A stretch of 64,000 nt of DNA from Chaetomium olivaceum (taxonomy: Eukaryota; Ascomycota; Sordariomycetes; Sordariales; Chaetomiaceae). Positions 21,222 through 31,419 of this stretch are shown one piece after another; position 1 is the stretch's first letter; each line of letters starts with the position of its first letter. The translations under genes and the position numbers were made by a program. The stretch lies in NCBI GenBank assembly GCA_039881045.1, contig JAYWVB010000007.1, positions 372,001 to 436,000 of the forward strand, read 5' to 3'. Under the pieces are notes generated by a model. The model was not told the DNA's origin. It saw only the letters and a program-made list of their open reading frames with translations, and did no database searches.

Positions 21222-22366
21222 GCGTGGGGAGATTGTAGGGGAGGTTGTAGTTTTAGGACTTGCAGAGATGAGATTGAGACACCTGCAAATGCATTTATGT
21301 TCGGCGAGTGGTTGCAGGCTCAGGGGTCATGGGTCAGGGGCTCAGGGAGTTCATGTATGTACACTCAGTCAACAACAAATGTAAGATATCTACAGTCCGA
21401 AATAAGTAAATACTGGAGCTTTCAACAAGGTACTACACTACATATTCCTTCCCAGGTTACCAGTAAGTGCCGAAAGAGTTGAAAGCCCAGGCTCCATCCG
21501 AGTGATTGTTCATTCGACTAAGAAGACATTAGACTTGGATGGACAGTACCATATCTTGAAGGATTAAGGATTGAAATCTTGGTATCCAATAATCATCGAT
21601 TCTGCCGCGAGGCTTTCAACTGTAACATGATTGGATCGGCATTTACAGCTTCCTTGAGGAATCTTACCCGGGTGGCCGTAAAAGAAAACGGTTTTAAACG
21701 ACTGAAACCCCGGGTGCGCCAGCCCCGAGGCATTGAGGTGGCGCGGTTCGGTCCGTTCATTAAGCATTGCATCGTTCCCGCCCATGTGTGACGGCGCGAG
21801 AGGGTCGCTCAGGCATTCGTTTGCTCCCCGTGCCGTCCGTCTGCCCGAGTCCGATATCCCTGCTCATGCCGAGCCCGGCTCGGCTCCGACTCCGAATCCG
21901 ACTCCGGCTCCCATATTGTGTACCATCAAAAGCCACTGCGCCTTGCTCGCTTCCTTCCCTTTTTCTTCGGCCTCGACCCAGTAAACGGCCATGTTCAGTA
22001 TTATCGCGTTCTTCGCCCCCAACGTGCACGTCCGATTCCGACATCCCTGAACATTCTCACCCGCGAAACATGTGGTAGGCTTGGGCCATGAGTAAACCCC
22101 AGCGCGATACCGATGCATCGGTGCGGCGAAGGTGGGAGGTTTTCCTCCGAGCATGATCTGAGAATCACGTCTCCCGAATAGGTTACCTTTAGGTGCATGT
22201 AGGCTTCTGATGTCCGAGGCTAAGGGGCCGGTTGTAGTACAGTAGATCAGGGCGTCTCGCCGCGTGAAAAGCAGGCCTAACTGTGACATTCGTACGTGCT
22301 ACTACCCAGTCCACCCAATACGCTTAAGCGTCTCTCGCCATCTGCCACAGCGCCTTGACTCAAACC
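21222..22366. promoter_or_regulatory. upstream region of trans-ER with CTCCGA repeats
   Basis: No gene recognised in 1.1 kb. At 21884-21912 the hexamer CTCCGA/ATCCGA is repeated four times with drift, and further TCCGA sites lie near 21850, 22033 and 22213. These are candidate sites for a CGG-binding Zn2Cys6 regulator, but their spacing to the start codon (about 150-500 bp) is the only support. Confidence 0.35.
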
Positions 22367-23558
22367 ATGCCTTCCATCAGCCCCCTGCCGCCCGCATTGC
22401 CCTTGCAGCAAACAGCCATTGTAGCGGACGGGTCAGGCAACCTTATCATCTCCAGCGATGTTCCGGTTCCCGATCTGGAGCCAGACATGCTCCTCGTCAA
22501 GACCCAAGCCGTGGCCCTCAACCCAGCCGACGTGAAACTCACCGGCGCCATGGCGGCCGAGGGTGCGACGGCGGGGAACGATTGCGCCGGGGTCGTGGTG
22601 GCGGTGGGATCTGACGTGCAGGCTCGCTTCGCCGTGGGCGACCGCGTCTGCGCGGCAATGGTCCCCATGAACCCGCTCGCGCCGCGCGCCGGCGCATTCG
22701 CCCAGTACGCGGCTGTGACTGCCGACTTCGCCCTCAAGGTCCCCAACGCCTTGCCGATCCACCAGGCTGCCGCGCTGGGCATCGGCGTCGCCACCATCGG
22801 TTATGCCTTGTACCGCTCGCTAGGGATCCCCGGTCACCCGGACCGCCCCGCCGAGAAGCCGGTCTTGGTGTTCGTGTATGGTGGGAGTACAGCGTCCGGG
22901 ACGATGGCGATCCAGCTCATTCGCAGGTCGGTTCAGCCAGTCCCTCATTGGAGTCACGCCCAAGCCTGGTGCCCCTGATGATTCTAATTCTAATTGGTCC
23001 CCTAATAGATCCGGTTGCATCCCTATCACGACCTGCTCAGAACGCAACTTTGGGTTGGTGGCCGAGTACGGCGCCGAAAAAGCATGGGATTACCACGACG
23101 CCAACGTTGTGGCCGCCATCAAGGCACACACGGAGGATGGGCTCGAGTATGCCCTTGACTGCGTGTGCGATGCCGCAAGCATGGAGTTCTGCTACCGTGT
23201 GCTAGGACGTGCCGGAGGCCGCTATACTACGCTGGAGCCGTATCCAGATAGCTTGAGTATTATCCAAACGCGCAAGAGAAGGGTAAAGCCGGAGTGGATC
23301 ATGGGTCCAGCCTTGTTGGGGAAGAAGATCGGTTGGAAACCGCCGTATGATATAGATCCGGACCCTGAGCTTCGTGTGTTTGGAAAGGAGTGGTTCCTGT
23401 GCGCGCAGCAGTTGTTAGATAGGGGGGAGATCAAACCGCATCCTGTGAGGATAGGTGAGAAGCAGGGGTTCGGTGCGGTTCTGGATGGTCTGGAGATACT
23501 GAAGGCGAAGGCTGTCTCCGGTCAGAAGTTAGTGTATCATGTCGGCGATGTGGAGTAG
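22367..23558 (+). CDS. trans-acting enoyl reductase (MDR/zinc-type dehydrogenase family), 369 aa
   Basis: Two exons, 22367-22926 and 23009-23558, joined across an 82-bp intron (GTCGGT...AATAG), give 369 residues, the usual length of PKS partner enoyl reductases such as LovC and CcsC. Visible landmarks: ALNPADVKLTGAMAAEGATAGNDCAGVVVAVG at the substrate end (conserved N-P-x-D and G-x-D-xAG), GDRVCAAMVPMNP, and the NADPH-binding region around VFVYGGSTASGTMAIQLIRR. The protein reduces selected enoyl-ACP intermediates in trans for the PKS-NRPS, whose own ER region is degenerate. It is a soluble cytosolic partner. The gene converges on the Diels-Alderase gene with 48 bp between stop codons. Confidence 0.92.
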
Positions 23559-23606
23559 ATAAGGTAGTACAAAGCACTATAGATTTTGCTGTCAATATTA
23601 TAGATC

Positions 23607-24881
23607 CTACTCAAAGTAATTTGATTTCAAGAGCCATGATTTCTCCGGAAATCGCATGATCTCTGTGAAGGCAGGCCCCGACCACTGCTTGACCGAAGTC
23701 TCCTCGCCACCCTCTGCTATACCGGAGTAAGCTGTGCCGCCACGTCCCTCGCCCAAGACGTACTCGAACCCGACATTCTTGTGCGTAACTACAAATCTCC
23801 ACCGTAGTTGTCGGCTTGGCGATTCTAGCACAACTTCGACCCCTGTAGCCTTATCCGCCAGCTTCTTCGTCGTGACTCCCTGTCCTCCTTCGTAGAGCTT
23901 TTTCACAGTGAAAAAGTCCTCGGTGGCTGAGGGTTCAGTTTGCCGCGACCCAAAGACCTTGACTCCGTCTTTGGCTAAGAGAATTGACGATACCTCCAAA
24001 CCTGGCTCCCGCCCGGATCCAAACCCTACCAACGAAAGGGCATATGGTCCGGCGAGAAACCGTACGGCCGTCAAGCTGCTCAGGCACGTATACCAGTTGA
24101 ACGCCCCCCAAAGTCGCTCATGACCGCCCATGCCCTTCCAAGACATCACCTCACCGTTGACAACCATATCGAGCGCCAGTTCCGCAACAGGAATAGGTTC
24201 GGTCCAGTAAAAGTGTGGCACGGTGAGTGTGCTCGCATGTTCGGATGGCCAGATGTTGTTATCGGCATAGCGCGGCGGCGCAGCTGAGGACATGACCACC
24301 GTGCCTTTAGCCTCTGGGTTCTCCCACAAAATTCTGGCTTTCGAGAAGTCGGCTGAGACTTCAAAGGTATAAGAAAACCCTTTGCCGCTCCAGGTTCCCC
24401 GCGTACCACGACCAGGACACGACTCAATCGTAGATTCCTCGGCATAGTCGACGATGGCGTACCGGGACCCGTTGCTAAATACAAACTCCGCGTACATGCG
24501 CAGATTCCCTGTCCCAAGAATATCGTAGTTGGGGTCGCGGTAGAACCCAAAAACAAAGGCTTGCTTGCCGTCGGCTGCGATGCCGTCAAACTCCCATTGC
24601 TCGCCGGCTGTTGCATTCATGGGCTCAATACGCGGTAGCTCAAAGTTGTCGAGCGGGCTGGTGGAGAAGTATATTGGGGCGCCGCGCTGCCGTGCCATGC
24701 CGTATCTTGTGGCATGGCTCACGGTGCATGTGTCGTTCACCTTTTCACTGGTACTGCTGCTAGTGCCCAAGACAGGCTTTTGAGCTTCCCAGTCCGAGGC
24801 CCAGCCGGCAGGGCCATTTTGACAGACGGTTATACCGGCAAAGCATATGAGTCCGGCGATGATCCGAACTCGAGACCACAT
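23607..24881 (-). CDS. lipocalin-like intramolecular Diels-Alderase (CcsF/CghA/MycB family), 424 aa
   Basis: I chose ATG 24881 because it opens a signal-like hydrophobic N-terminus (VRIIAGLICFAGITVC); the open frame extends further upstream but that part reads like leader. The body matches the two-domain CrtC/AttH-like lipocalin enzymes that catalyse [4+2] cyclisation in PKS-NRPS pathways: GEQWEFDGIAADGKQAFVFG near the N-domain start, FYRDPNYDILGTGNLRMYAEF, HFYWTEPIPVAELALDM, and MSWKGMGGHERLWGAFNW, the conserved linker between the barrels. In cytochalasan pathways it closes the isoindolone and macrocycle from the pyrrolone. Convergent with trans-ER and divergent from P450-2 (413 bp). The predicted signal peptide is shared by several family members but its meaning for compartment is unsettled. 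Confidence 0.88.
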   Translation of the reverse strand: MWSRVRIIAGLICFAGITVCQNGPAGWASDWEAQKPVLGTSSSTSEKVNDTCTVSHATRYGMARQRGAPIYFSTSPLDNFELPRIEPMNATAGEQWEFDGIAADGKQAFVFGFYRDPNYDILGTGNLRMYAEFVFSNGSRYAIVDYAEESTIESCPGRGTRGTWSGKGFSYTFEVSADFSKARILWENPEAKGTVVMSSAAPPRYADNNIWPSEHASTLTVPHFYWTEPIPVAELALDMVVNGEVMSWKGMGGHERLWGAFNWYTCLSSLTAVRFLAGPYALSLVGFGSGREPGLEVSSILLAKDGVKVFGSRQTEPSATEDFFTVKKLYEGGQGVTTKKLADKATGVEVVLESPSRQLRWRFVVTHKNVGFEYVLGEGRGGTAYSGIAEGGEETSVKQWSGPAFTEIMRFPEKSWLLKSNYFE

Positions 24882-25294
24882 GGTGGGTGAGGCGGTGACG
24901 GAGGGGCCGCCGAGTGGAAATGGTAGTACGGACCGGAATGGGATGGGGATGTATTCCAACGAAACATGAAAACTGACTTGAATAACAAGTGAAGTTCTGG
25001 GATTAAGAGAAGATGCAAGATGACACACGGAAGTAATCTGTACATGACCAGCTCGTAATACTCGAGAGGGTTGCCGGCTCTTGGTCCGACATGCACCCCC
25101 CTGGTCGGACTTGGGGGCTGATCCGATGGTATGTACCTCGGTACCTTGACAAGTACCTTGGCTCCGACGAATCTTACATTAGCATTCAGACAGACAATCC
25201 ACCATGAAACTGCAAGTTAGTAGGCAGGCTTCCTTCTTGCAATATCTCCCAACCTTTTCTTGTCAACCCCCAATGATCTTAACCAGCACTCGCG
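24882..25294. promoter_or_regulatory. divergent promoter, Diels-Alderase / P450-2
   Basis: Contains an inverted pair GGTCCGAC (25083-25090) and GGTCGGAC (25103-25110), then TCCGATGGT (25122-25130), and another CTCCGAC near 25163. TCCGATGG is also duplicated in the hydrolase/PKS-NRPS promoter. Inverted CCG/CGG pairs are the standard target of Zn2Cys6 dimers, so this is a candidate operator for the cluster regulator. Confidence 0.5.
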
Positions 25295-27069
25295 ATGTGG
25301 CATTTTCTCAAGAGCCAGCTCTCAACGGCTGCCGAGCAATATGAAGCCATGCAAAGTGCTATCGGTCCTTTACGGGTTTCCTGGACGGACCTCCTGGTCC
25401 TGTTCCTAAGACGTACCTGTCACAACACGGCACAGAGTTGGGTCGAGATGGGCCTTTCGGCGAAAACAATCATACTCGCTACGGTGGTGCTGGTTGTTGT
25501 GGCTGTGGTTGATCGCATTCAGTCCCAATCGTCCGACCTTCATCGCCGGGGCATACCAGTACTAAAAGTGTCCAAAGGAATCAATCGATGGAATCATGAG
25601 GCGCTTCTGAAAGAAGGGGCTCGCCAGCACCCCAATAGCCCATACATCATCAGAGAAGCCGGTCTCGAGTATGTTGTCTACCCGGCCTCGTGCTTTGAGG
25701 AAGTTAAGCGTCTATCTACCTCGCAAGTGTCGTTGGTCGAATGGCATCATAGCACCGTTTTCACGGGATGGCACATATTCGCCCCAGACAACAGCCCCAT
25801 GTACAAGGTGATCTCGACGGACCTGATGCGCGCCTCGCCCGCACGGGTGCCCCAACGGCAGGAGGATGCACGCAGAGCATTTCACACAACATTTGGATCT
25901 TCTCGCGCAGACTGGAAGTCATTCCCCATATACTCTGCTGTACAACAGCTCGTCACCATTACCAACTCCACCGGTCTTGTCGACCCGGCCCTAGCTACTG
26001 ACCCGCGATGGCTCCGATCCGTCCAGCGACTGCCCGTATTCGTTATGGTTGCTCATCTATTTGTGAGCGTCGTGCCACGTCCTTTGCGACCGCTCTTTTC
26101 TACACTCGCCTTTCTGCCCGCCCGAGGTGTTGCATGGTACATGAGGCGTCTGCTCCGGCCAATACTGGAGCAGGACTTTCAGGAATATTACGATCAAGAA
26201 AAGCCCACCGAAAACAAGAACAAAGTCCCTGTCACAGAATGGCTTCTGTCTCGATACGGATCAGACAAGCGACCTACCCTTGATGAAATCGCCGACGATT
26301 ATGTCCGCATCGCCTTCTTTTCCACGCCGTCCTCGTCGGCGACGGCATACTTCATCTTTGTCGAGCTCATCACCCGGCCGGATCTAATGGACGAGCTCCG
26401 CGAGGAGCTGCTGCAGGTCGTGTCTGACCCCAATCATCTGACCCATGCCGACCTGTACAAGCTCAAAAAGATGGATAGCTTCATGCGTGAGGCTGTTCGG
26501 ACAAAACCATTCATTTACCGTACGTCCCGCCGCCGCATTCTCTCTCTCTCTACCCAGCTCATCATCCCCGAACCTTTACTAACACGATGCCCAAACTACT
26601 TGTAATAGTAACCGTCTGCCGCAAAACCCTCCAACCCCTGCACCTCTCCCTCGGGCCCTCCATCCCCGCCGGCACCCTCATGTGCGTCGACGCGCACCAC
26701 ATCGCCAACAACCCGGTCTTCTACGGCCCGGACCCCGACGAATTCCACCCGCTGCGCTCCTACGCAAAACGGCAGCAGCCAGGCCAAGAGACACAGCACC
26801 AATTCGCCAGTGTCGGGCCCGACGTCTCCCACTGGGGCGGCGGGCCGCAGGTCTGTCCCGGCCGCGAGTTTGCCAGCGATACCATCAAGCTGATCCTGGC
26901 GCATTTGCTGCTGAACTACGAGGTGAGGCTGCCGGAGGGGAAGGAGGCGCCCAAGAGGAGGTTCATGCCGAATGGCACGGTCGCGCCGGATATGTGGGCG
27001 CGCATGTTGGTGAGGGAGCGACGCAGGTCGCGAGGGGCGGGTGCAGTGGGAGGTCGGGTTTTGGGATGA
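25295..27069 (+). CDS. cytochrome P450 monooxygenase 2, 561 aa (510 aa from the internal start)
   Basis: Two exons, 25295-26519 and 26609-27069, joined over an 89-bp intron (GTACGT...TAATAG). ATG 25448 (MGLSAKTIILATVVLVVVAVV) puts the membrane anchor right at the N-terminus and gives 510 residues, close to P450-1, so it may be the true start; ATG 25295 adds 51 residues without recognisable content. Landmarks: ExxR in FMREAVR, TVCRKTLQPLHLS, and heme loop SHWGGGPQVCPGREFA with the Cys ligand. The I-helix reads AFFSTPSSSAT and lacks both the acidic residue and the usual Thr of AGxDTT, an unusual feature. Expected role: tailoring oxidation of the PKS-NRPS product in the ER membrane. Confidence 0.85.
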
Positions 27070-27472
27070 TTGAGTCTGTTGGGGATTTGTCTGATGATAT
27101 TTGATCTTATAGTGTTTATTTGTATGTACAAGAATACCAGCTTGGTTGCTTGACGGAGTATGAACGCTCCGAACTTTTGGGTCGCTGGCCCCTGAATCCC
27201 CGAGCCCGCGAGCCGCAGATGTGTTAGTTCTTTATCGTTAAGCATATTTCCTTAATCAAACCAGGGCTGCATAAACTAGCACAGTGACTCGATGATGGTT
27301 CGCAATACGTTTGTGGCTTGCATACATTAAGCTAACCTCGGCACAAAAGCTAAAAAAAAAAACATGCACGAGCCGAGCGGGCTGCGAGCGTGCCGTCTTC
27401 AGCCCTGCATTGCCTAACTACACTCAGCACACCTAAAATAGCCCTTGTAGATACATGTCCATCCCTTTCACC
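27070..27472. other. convergent intergenic region
   Basis: Between the stop codons of P450-2 and the PTH11-like gene. No gene, repeat or clear signal seen apart from an A-run at 27351-27362. Confidence 0.5.
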
Positions 27473-28724
27473 TCACTTCCTCAGTGAACCGTTATTGTCT
27501 TGTTGATAAGTGACAGCAAACGAGTTCGTCTGCACAATCCCCTTCGCACTACCAGTCTCAGGTTGGAAAGCCTCGAGAGAAGCAGCAGCATTAAAGGTCC
27601 CATCCGGCCCCGTAGTATTATCATTTGGCCAGGTGCCATTTGCAGGATGGTAATTGCTTGATGTACGGCCGAGGCTGGGGTCCTTTTCTCCCAGGCCACT
27701 GCCCTTGCTCTTGCTGCTGCTGCCGGACCGGGTCGAGCCGCCGCTCAGCAAGCTGACGATGGACTGGCCGAGGCGGCTGAACTTGAGGTGGAGTTGGAGC
27801 TTCTTGATGGGGCCCAGCGCGGGGATGCAGCCCATGATAATGACCAGGCTCTGCTCGATGCCGCTCGTGATGTAGATGGAGGCGCCGTGGCCGGTCGTGA
27901 GCCCGATCTTGCCCTCCATGACTAGGAGCACAATGGCAATCTTGGTAACGGCGGCTGCGGTGGCGACGAGGGTTGTGGCCATGAGGGCGATGATGCCTAG
28001 TTTGCGATGCAACGGCATGCGCAGCGAGGATATGAAGATGACGGGGAAGAGGACGAAGGTGACATCGGTGATGGCGATGACGACTGTTGTTACCCGTTGC
28101 GCCATGTCAGTTATTCATCGCTTTATCCCCAGAAAAGAGCATGCCATTGGGGACGTACATTGCGATACCAAGCTGGTATACTGTTGAACTCGAAAGTCGA
28201 TGCGCTGATGGCCAGGGATCCGGAAGTCCCAGATCGACTGAACTGGCCCTTTCTCAGTCCACGACAGCACGACCGAGATTGTGCTGACAATGGCCTGCAG
28301 CGTGGTGAAAACGATCAGGAACCACTTGAACCATGGCTTGACAACACCAAAAATGCGGACGAGGAGGATGGTGATGGAGACTCTCGCGAGGACGTCAGCC
28401 AGCTGCGCCCAGGTGATGCAAACATGCTGATTAGAAGAAGGCGTTGGCCATGGCATCAGGCGTCATGGTGACTCGCGGTCTTCCGTAGCCGTACGAAACC
28501 GAGGTGGTCAGGAAGGCTTGGTAGATGATGTTGAAGACCATGGCCAGGGCCATGATCCAGTCGTCGATAGTCCAGGCATTGTTGAAACGCTTGCGCACAT
28601 AGAACCGGAGGCCGACCATGAGAATGGCCAGCGTAGTGAACGGCCATGTCACACCATCGACGATGTGGCCGATGCCACGTTCTTGGGCGTCGTTCGCGCC
28701 CGGTGCTGTTTCGCTGGCATCCAT
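27473..28724 (-). CDS. PTH11-like / rhodopsin-family integral membrane protein, 376 aa
   Basis: Three exons give an uninterrupted 376-residue product: 28473-28724, 28159-28426 and 27473-28083. The 75-bp intron at 28084-28158 (GTACGT...ACAACAG) is well supported; the 46-bp one at 28427-28472 (GTCACC...AATCAG) is short with a weak donor and is my best fit. The protein has seven likely membrane segments (for example WPFTTLAILMVGLRFYV, WIMALAMVFNIIYQAFL, FVIAITDVTFVLFPVIF), the family's WTIDDWIM motif after TM2 region, and a Ser/Gly-rich cytosolic tail from about residue 270. It matches the fungal SAT4/PTH11-like membrane family, without a CFEM domain. Such genes are scattered in fungal clusters; a link to the product is unproven. 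Confidence 0.8.
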
Positions 28725-29420
28725 GGCTCGCAGCAGCGAGCGATGATCTGAGCACGCTAGTGAGATGGATTGCTGAGCAAGAGCGGACTCGGAGTAACAG
28801 GCAGAACAGCGGCTTATTGGGGGCCCGTATTATCGGACTGGGCTTCGTGGAACGCCCGTGACTGGTGATTACCCGGTTCCACAGGCGTTAATATAGAAAC
28901 AATGAGTGGATGGGCGGCCGGTGGGTGGCCAGTGAGCGGCCCCCAACAGCCACACACAAGGATATCGGATTCAAGCGCTTCTGGGGCACAGTGACAATAT
29001 ATCGTTGGGGACCATCCTACGGTGGTGTGGGAAATGCATTTCCCGTTGGCGGGACTGCTGCTGAGTCTCACATGCGCATTTTCCCCTCTGCAATAATATG
29101 AACCGGTCAACCAACCGAGTGGCTCAGTCCCACACCACTTGAAGTGTCCCGTCCCGTTGCGACTCGACACTGTATGCTGTGCAACCCACCATAACCGTAC
29201 TTGTTTGTCAGAACAAGATGGAAAGCAGACTAATTTCCGTGTCTATTGCAATCCCGCGTTGGAAGCGACCAAACTGCACCTGCACGAAATCCTTCCATGA
29301 ACCTTCCGGGCCACCCTCCCTACCTTAGCCTTTTTGGCTACCCTTGCATTTCCAACTCCCCGTAAACGTATCATCCGTCCAATTGTTTGCTGATAGCAAA
29401 CAGAACCAAGTTCGTCCTTT
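28725..29420. other. intergenic region
   Basis: Upstream of the PTH11-like gene and downstream of the cluster regulator. No gene or repeat recognised. Confidence 0.5.
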
Positions 29421-30881
29421 TTACACTTGTTTCTTGATCTCGTCCATTAATTCCCTCAGAGACAGCTGTGCAAGACCGCAATCGTCGTCCTCTGCAGCAG
29501 CAATTCTGAGCACTTCTTGAGAGAGTAGGGTTTCTCGTATGGAGATGGCCACAGGGTCTGTGAATGGTTTCAAGACCATGACCGCTTCGTCGGCTTGTGG
29601 TTGATGTTGGTGATGAGCATGGTGATCCACGGCTTGGTTCCGTGACCACTGCTCAGCAATGCCTAACCGGCCCTCAACCACCTTTAGCATGCTCGAGACC
29701 AGCTCTAGCAGAACTACAACCTGGATTGTGGGGTTGTTTTGGATGGTGAAGCCTCCCAGTTGTAGACTCGGCAGCAGCATCGGGAGCCTAAACCGCTCTG
29801 GGCTCGACGGCAGGTTGGTCGTCGCTAGTGAAAGGAGGCGGTGCAGCTGCAGAAAGATATGCCGCCACGTGCGAATCAGGAGAATGTATGCAGTAGTGAC
29901 TGCCGTGATGAGCACGGGGTCAGGCTGGCTCCTTTTTCGCCTTGGCGTCGTCGAGGATGGGTCAGCACCGGTGCCCATTCCTATATAACCGAAGCCTCCT
30001 GCTGATGATGGCTCCTTTGAAATTGATGACGAGTGGTACCGCTGGTTTGCACACCTGGTCTGGACTTGCTCCCTGGCCTCCATACTCTTCAGAATTTCGG
30101 ACAAGCATGTTGTGCGTCTTAGGGCCCGCTGGGCGGCCGCCTCCATGATGTCGCCTGACCCCGGGCTGCCGGGTGTGGATGTGTTCCCGTCATCGAGGAT
30201 ATCTTGGTCCTGACCGAGCTTGTAACAGAGCTCATACAAATCCCGGACGGGGTTTGGGCAGCTCGGAGTGGTAGACAAGCTCCCTGTGGAAGGGGTCGTG
30301 ACCCTTGTGAGGGCAATAGCGGAATCCCTTGAAGTGCCGACTCCGCTCAGATGGTTAAGGGTTGGAAGGTCTGCCAAGGATTCGTGTCCCTGATGGGCAT
30401 GGTCGAGGTGTGTAGGGCTTGCAGCCTGCTGCCCTCCGTGGTGTTCTGAAGGGAACGAGAAGTTTGCAAAACCAAAGTCGATCGAAGAGTGACGCATCTG
30501 CGGTACCGCATCAGATCTCACGGCCCTATCCGGAGGAGCTGACTTCATGGAAACTCACAGGGGTGCCCAATCCGAGGTCCATCGTTGGTGGGCTGCCACC
30601 ACCAAAGGTGTCTCGGCGACCCAGGTCTCCTTGATGGGTCCCCGGTTGAAGAGGAGTTCCGTCGGCCTCCCGACCTCCAAACACATCCGCGGGCGAAGCT
30701 TGTCGTGCTTGCTTTGCATTGCTCCTGGCGTCATAGCGCTCGTTCGTAGTTGCGCACAAAACCCCGGTCCGAAGACATCGCTGACAGCTATCCCCGTCTA
30801 CCGGGGCCGCTCGCAGCGTAGCTTGTAGGTACGGCACCGGTTGCAAGCGGATCTGCGGGACTGGCGTGGTCTTTGCTGCAT
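29421..30881 (-). CDS. Zn2Cys6 cluster regulator (apparent frameshift in the DNA-binding domain), about 466 aa
   Basis: From ATG 30881 the protein begins with basic residues and the first half of a Zn2Cys6 cluster (SACNRCRTYKLRC). The second half (SCQRCLRTGVLC) follows after the normal gap but in another frame; a one-base shift lies at about 30795-30808, between the third and fourth cysteines. Downstream, one intron at 30498-30558 (GTGAGT...CCGCAG) joins phase 0 to the last exon. The C-terminal part (ITAVTTAYILLIRTWRHIF; LPSLQLGGFTIQNNPTIQ) is the region shared by AflR-like and other secondary-metabolite regulators. Its place between PTH11-like and hydrolase genes makes it the likely pathway activator. 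As written, the frame would end inside the zinc cluster, so either the assembly has an indel or the regulator is dead. Confidence 0.8.
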
Positions 30882-31419
30882 GTTGCCATCCTTCTACTCG
30901 TTTTTGGAAAGCCACGGTCTCCCCGGGTTGGAACGTGCACAGGAAGTGTATTTAGTCTGATTCATAAAATATTTCTACATAAAAGGGCACGTAACTCCTC
31001 CCCGGCCACTCTTGGGGCTTTCGTACAAATAACCAATTGCATGGGTATGTTAGCGAGCCTGCACACTGCTTAACCGCCGCCTGCCACGACCAAGAATCTT
31101 ACATGGTTGGGTTGGTCGCACACGGAGGGCAATGCAATGGGAGATCGGTCAGCGACTCAGCCCCTGCCGGGTGTGCGCAAATCATGCAGTGCACCCTAAC
31201 CATTCGGTAGGTCAACCAACCAGTTACTTGAAGACAGCACCGCGCCGCTTGATTTCAGGCACAGCATGAAGCTCTTGTCAAAGGTAAAGTGTTCAGGTGG
31301 TAACCACCCAGACACGCGTCCTTGCTCATCAAAAAGGAAGCGACCGGCATATGGTTCCAGCGGCGCAGCACGGGGAAACCTGTGGCTGCTTATTCGATTT
31401 TGCCACAAATCCGGCAATT
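30882..31419. other. intergenic region
   Basis: Upstream of the cluster regulator and downstream of the hydrolase. No gene or repeat recognised. Confidence 0.5.
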
